The notes beneath the pieces were generated by a model. That model had not been told where the DNA came from and did no database searches. It saw nothing but the letters and a program-made list of their open reading frames with translations. From an uncultured Gammaproteobacteria bacterium (lineage in GTDB: Bacteria; Pseudomonadota; Gammaproteobacteria; Pseudomonadales; Pseudohongiellaceae): a stretch of 8,743 nucleotides of DNA. Shown here piece after piece: positions 5,912 through 8,743 of this stretch. Position numbers and translations under genes: made by a program. The stretch lies in the NCBI GenBank assembly GCA_903889815.1, contig CAISYX010000159.1, positions 1-8,743 on the forward strand, written 5' to 3'. Each line of letters begins with the position of its first letter. Positions within the stretch are counted from its first letter, which is position 1.

Positions 5912-7585
5912 TCAATTTCGGAACAGGCTGCGCAGCCCCGACAGCAAGCCGCTGTCTTTCGCCAGCGCCGGATCAGCGAGTGCCACTGTCGCAGGCTCAT
6001 ACACCTTGACCGGAGACTCGACGGGGGCTGCCGCGTCACGATTCTCTTGCAGCGCCGCCTTCTGCGCGTCATCAATCAGGCTGAAACTCTTGTCTTCCAC
6101 TGTCGCCCGCACGGGCCGGCCAGTGTCGTCGTCCAGACTGAGGCGGTTGTTGCTCTCCTGGAAAGCCAGCATTTCCTGACAGATGCTGTTGTAGTCTTCG
6201 GCCGTCAGCAGATCGGGACGCTCCTTCATGTTGAGCGTGAACTGCTTGTCATTGGCGGCCGACAGATAGTGCAGGTTCTTCTTGCTGGTCAACAGCAAGC
6301 CCTCCGCTTCGGCGCGGTCATACAGTGGCGTGCCGCGCAGCGGGATATAGGGAAAGAAGAAGAAGAATTCCGGGGCAATGCGACGGTTGAGCTCCAGGGT
6401 CTGGCGCATGTTCTCGGCTGTTTCCAGAGGCATGCCGACGATGTTGAACGTCAGCCGGTTGATGCCGGCTTTCTTGCAGTTCTCGGCCGCGTCCACTATC
6501 TGCTGGTTCGTCATCTTGCGACCCAGAAAGCTGGTGCGGTATTTCTCGTCGCCACTCTCGATGCCGAACCAGATTGTGTGACACCCGGCTTCTGCAGCCG
6601 ACTCACAGAACTTCTCGTTCATCACTTCCACGCGGGAATTGATGGAAAACGGCAGGCGGATCTTTTCTTTGTAAATCTCGAAGAAGGCGCGCACGAACTT
6701 CAGATTGGAAAGGAAAAGCTCATCCCAGAATTCGAAGTAGCCGACATTGTATTTGTCGCGCAAGCGAATCAGCTCGTTGACCATGTCCTCCGGATCATAC
6801 TTGCGCAGGAATTCCTTCTTGGTCTTCCAGCCATCCAGCAGCGGCGTGTTGCAGCAATACGTGCAACGATAGGGGCAGCCGCGGCCCGTCATTACCGGCA
6901 GCACCACCTTTTCCTTCGGGCCGAAGATGGACGTGTTGACATCCACAAACCTGCCGTCTTTGGCGAAGATGTCGTAATCGGGGAACGGCAGCGAAGCGAG
7001 ATCGCCGATCTGGTGAGGCTCGGTGCGAATGACCTCGCCATCGGACAATTTCTCCCACATCCCATCCACCGGACCATCCTTGCTGCCGCGCAGGAACTGG
7101 ACCAGGTTGCCGATGGCATACTCGCCGTCGCCGACACAGATGAAGTCGATGTTGGGATTCTCGATGGTCTGCTCCTGAGAGAGCATGGCCTGATAGCCGC
7201 CGATGCAGATCGGCAGCTCGGGCAGCATCGACTTGAGCACGGCGAAGTAAGGTTCCATTGGATACCAGTGCGGGCTCATCACAGAGAAGGCGATCAGATC
7301 GGGCTGCAGCTCGGCAATGCTGCGGGCGTAATTCTCGGGATTGTAGGCCTCCGCATCGCGGATGATCAGAATCGGCTTGAGAATGACGTCCACCCACGGA
7401 AAGTCTCGCTTCAGGTAGGCCGACATGCTGGCCAGCGGCATGGCCACTTCATTGCCATCCGGGGAGTAGAAGCTGAAAACCAGGCGCAATCTTCTGCCTG
7501 CTGTCTTGCCGTACCAGCGTGATTTCGCCTGAGGGTAGAAGGGGCGTTCAGTACTGACGGCGATCAGGTCGGCAACGGAATTCAT
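5912..7585 (-). CDS. Radical SAM protein with N-terminal B12-binding-like domain, function unknown
   Basis: The 557-residue protein has the layout of class B radical SAM enzymes, many of which are methyltransferases or ring/C-C bond-forming enzymes. An N-terminal Rossmann-like B12-binding-type domain (about 31-165) includes IGGYQAMLSQEQTIENPNIDF (128-148) and VGDGE (151-155); it lacks the DxHxxG cobalamin-ligand motif, as is typical in this class. The radical SAM core (about 228-430) carries the [4Fe-4S]-binding CxxxCxxC at C237, C241 and C244 (GCPYRCTYCC), GIESGDE (341-347) for SAM contact, and RGTPLYDRAEAEGLL (417-431). Residues from about 485 on are acidic and Ala/Pro-rich, probably disordered, ending in GLLSGLRSLFRN. 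The ATG at 7585 has GAGG (plus-strand 7593-7596) 7 nt upstream. The substrate is unknown: no precursor peptide or pathway partner is visible beside it. Confidence 0.9.
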   Translation of the reverse strand: MNSVADLIAVSTERPFYPQAKSRWYGKTAGRRLRLVFSFYSPDGNEVAMPLASMSAYLKRDFPWVDVILKPILIIRDAEAYNPENYARSIAELQPDLIAFSVMSPHWYPMEPYFAVLKSMLPELPICIGGYQAMLSQEQTIENPNIDFICVGDGEYAIGNLVQFLRGSKDGPVDGMWEKLSDGEVIRTEPHQIGDLASLPFPDYDIFAKDGRFVDVNTSIFGPKEKVVLPVMTGRGCPYRCTYCCNTPLLDGWKTKKEFLRKYDPEDMVNELIRLRDKYNVGYFEFWDELFLSNLKFVRAFFEIYKEKIRLPFSINSRVEVMNEKFCESAAEAGCHTIWFGIESGDEKYRTSFLGRKMTNQQIVDAAENCKKAGINRLTFNIVGMPLETAENMRQTLELNRRIAPEFFFFFPYIPLRGTPLYDRAEAEGLLLTSKKNLHYLSAANDKQFTLNMKERPDLLTAEDYNSICQEMLAFQESNNRLSLDDDTGRPVRATVEDKSFSLIDDAQKAALQENRDAAAPVESPVKVYEPATVALADPALAKDSGLLSGLRSLFRN

Positions 7586-7640
7586 GCAGGGGCCTCAAAA
7601 GTGCGCATGGCTGTAATCGGTTCAGGCGCTATTGTTGACT

Positions 7641-7646
7641 ATTTTA
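7641..7646 (-). promoter_or_regulatory. Candidate -10 element for the radical SAM gene
   Basis: The minus strand reads TAAAAT (5/6 to TATAAT) 55 bp before the start codon. No convincing -35 lies at 16-18 bp. Initiation would be near 7634. Confidence 0.3.
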
Positions 7647-7663
7647 GTGGGAATTAATACCAC
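7647..7663. promoter_or_regulatory. Imperfect dyad, possible operator in the divergent intergenic region
   Basis: GTGGGAATTAATACCAC has GTGG/CCAC arms around an ATTAAT centre; 12 of 17 positions match its own reverse complement. It lies between divergent genes, directly upstream of the TAAAAT -10 candidate, where a regulator would be expected to bind. No regulator gene is in the window, and a dyad of this quality can occur by chance. Confidence 0.25.
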
Positions 7664-7725
7664 AAAGAAAGCGCCATCGACGACCGCAGACGCGCGACTC
7701 CCAATTTCTCCCGAGTTCCTCTATT

Positions 7726-7737
7726 CTTGCCGGCAAG
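7726..7737. repeat. 12-bp perfect palindrome upstream of the nitroreductase
   Basis: CTTGCCGGCAAG is a perfect palindrome 40 bp before the nitroreductase ATG. It resembles the stem of the REP units here (GCTTGCnGGCAAGC) but lacks the flanking GTGGGAGC and GCGAA, so it may be a REP remnant, an operator half, or chance. Confidence 0.3.
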
Positions 7738-7777
7738 CATTTGCGACACAACACACAACAACGCTGCAGGGCTCTCG

Positions 7778-8332
7778 ATGGACGCGCTTACCGCTTTGCA
7801 TTCACGTACTTCTGTCCCCCGTGTTTCCGGGCCGGCGCCTTCCGGCACTGCCGTGCAGGCACTCTTCCAGGCAGCTCTGCGGGCACCTGATCATGGCCAG
7901 CTGCGGCCGTGGCGATTTCTGCGCATCGAGGGCGACTCTCTGCAGCGCCTGGCCGATCTTTTTGCTGCCGCCGCGCTGGCGGAAAACCCGAGCCTGAATG
8001 AGGACGAGGTGCAGAGCGCCCGTGGCAAGGCCCTGCGCGCACCCCTGGTGATCGCCAGCATCTCCTGTGCCGCGGAGCATCCCAAGATTCCTGTGCTGGA
8101 ACAGGACATGGCCGCCGCCTGCGCCACCCATGCGATGCTCCTGGCGGCCCATGCGCAGGGGATCGGCGCCGTCTGGCGCACCGGCCCCTTTGCTGTGCAC
8201 CCGGCCGTGCGCAATGGGCTGGGACTCGCAGCACATGAAAAGCTGATTGCTTTCCTTTACATCGGCCATCCAGACGGTCCGCAGCGAGCGCCGCGGGAAC
8301 TGCCGGTCGCCGACTTTGTGCAGAGCTGGTGA
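7778..8332 (+). CDS. YdjA-type nitroreductase family protein (FMN-dependent NAD(P)H oxidoreductase)
   Basis: Small nitroreductase-fold flavoprotein, cytoplasmic, expected to bind FMN as a dimer and reduce nitro compounds or quinones with NAD(P)H; the physiological substrate of the YdjA group is not known. The 184-residue length equals E. coli YdjA (about 183). Matching segments: MDALTALHSRTSVPR (1-15) with the FMN-phosphate Arg10; ALRAPDHGQLRPWRFLRIEG (33-52); KIPVLEQDMAAACATHAMLLAAHAQGIGAVWRTG (103-136); and EKLIAFLYIGHP (154-165). The frame is open upstream to a TTG at 7727, but the ATG at 7778 reproduces the family N-terminus and has CAGGG 6 nt before it, so I chose it. The next gene begins 3 bp after the stop, so the two are very probably co-transcribed. 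Confidence 0.9.
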   Translation: MDALTALHSRTSVPRVSGPAPSGTAVQALFQAALRAPDHGQLRPWRFLRIEGDSLQRLADLFAAAALAENPSLNEDEVQSARGKALRAPLVIASISCAAEHPKIPVLEQDMAAACATHAMLLAAHAQGIGAVWRTGPFAVHPAVRNGLGLAAHEKLIAFLYIGHPDGPQRAPRELPVADFVQSW

Positions 8333-8335
8333 GCC

Positions 8336-8743
8336 ATGCGCCGCACCGTCTTCAGTACTCCCTTCATTACCCCCCTCCTGCGCGGTCTGGCTATCGTTCT
8401 ATTGAAGTTGTTGGGCTGGAAGACGGTGGGCAAGCCGGTAGAAGGAGCCCGCTTCGTGCTGATTGGCGCTCCGCACACCAGCAACTGGGACTTTCCACTG
8501 ATGCTGATGGTCGTGCTGCAGTTGCGCCTGCGTGTGCACTGGATGGGCAAGCATTCCCTGTTTCCCTTCCCCTTCACGGGTTTCATGAAATGGCTGGGTG
8601 GCATTCCGGTGGACCGCCGCCGCAATCAGAATCTGGTGGACCAGACGGTCCAGCAGTACAGGGAGAACCCTGAGCTCGTCGTGCTGGTACCCCCTGAGGG
8701 CACGCGTGCGAAAGTGAAGGAATGGAAAACCGGCTTCTATCAC
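8336..8743 (+). CDS. PlsC-like lysophospholipid acyltransferase family protein (partial, runs off the window)
   Basis: The first 136 codons of a gene that continues past the window. The product resembles 1-acyl-glycerol-3-phosphate acyltransferases, inner-membrane enzymes that transfer an acyl chain from acyl-ACP or acyl-CoA to an acceptor such as lysophosphatidate. Seen: a hydrophobic N-terminal segment (about 9-27); the catalytic HX4D motif HTSNWD with H47 and D52; KHSLFPFPFTGFMKWLGGIPVDRRR (72-96), covering the substrate-binding motifs; and PPEGTRAK (119-126), the EGT-type motif. The short HTSNWD form is typical of a subgroup often labelled simply acyltransferase, so the acceptor is uncertain. 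The ATG follows the nitroreductase stop by 3 bp, with GGTGAG just upstream overlapping that stop as a possible ribosome-binding site, suggesting translational coupling. Confidence 0.85.
   Translation, partial: MRRTVFSTPFITPLLRGLAIVLLKLLGWKTVGKPVEGARFVLIGAPHTSNWDFPLMLMVVLQLRLRVHWMGKHSLFPFPFTGFMKWLGGIPVDRRRNQNLVDQTVQQYRENPELVVLVPPEGTRAKVKEWKTGFYH

Noticed and set aside
5729..7522. 597-codon open frame on the plus strand
   Set aside because: Antisense to the radical SAM gene and overlapping the MATE 3' end. It is rich in His, Gln, Arg and Val as expected of a shadow frame, and the minus strand carries the cluster and SAM motifs.
7635..7660. Plus-strand promoter with TTGACT as -35 for the nitroreductase
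   Set aside because: TTGACT is a 5/6 -35, but the only AT-rich candidate (TAATAC) gives a 14-bp spacer and a 3/6 match; the 17-bp position reads TACCAC.
8399..8743. Minus-strand open frame at the right edge
   Set aside because: It is the complement of the acyltransferase gene, whose HX4D and EGT motifs are on the plus strand.

Overview
The window looks like chromosomal core sequence from a moderately GC-rich gammaproteobacterium. Three things point there: the divergent trmJ/suhB pair, a full-length Tex, and REP-type palindromes (GTGGGAGC…stem-loop…GCGAA) like those spread through Pseudomonas and related genomes. I cannot name the genus. No rRNA, tRNA, CRISPR array, transposase or phage gene is visible.

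Layout, left to right. Positions 1-203 are non-coding as far as I can support and hold REP-like palindromes just past the tex stop. On the minus strand, trmJ (tRNA position-32 2'-O-methyltransferase) is followed after 54 bp by tex (RNA-binding transcription accessory protein), probably in one transcript. Between trmJ and suhB is a compact intergenic region with two back-to-back extended -10 promoters. suhB reads rightward, followed by a MATE-family exporter. A REP inverted pair sits between the convergent MATE gene and a minus-strand radical SAM protein with an N-terminal B12-binding-like domain. After a 192-bp divergent intergenic region come a YdjA-type nitroreductase and, 3 bp further on, a PlsC-like acyltransferase cut off by the window end.

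The left half is an RNA-centred cluster: Tex, TrmJ and SuhB, which in E. coli is a Nus-associated transcription factor as well as an inositol phosphatase. The most striking observation is that this SuhB keeps the fold, length and residue register of E. coli SuhB but has lost the key residues of the phosphatase site (E67 to R, D87 to C, T89 to N, D212 to S). It looks like a dead enzyme kept for its transcription role. Its leader also has a boxA-like sequence, weak Shine-Dalgarno potential and a 12-bp palindrome, compatible with the Nus-dependent feedback described for E. coli suhB. The right half (MATE, radical SAM, nitroreductase, acyltransferase) has no obvious shared pathway.
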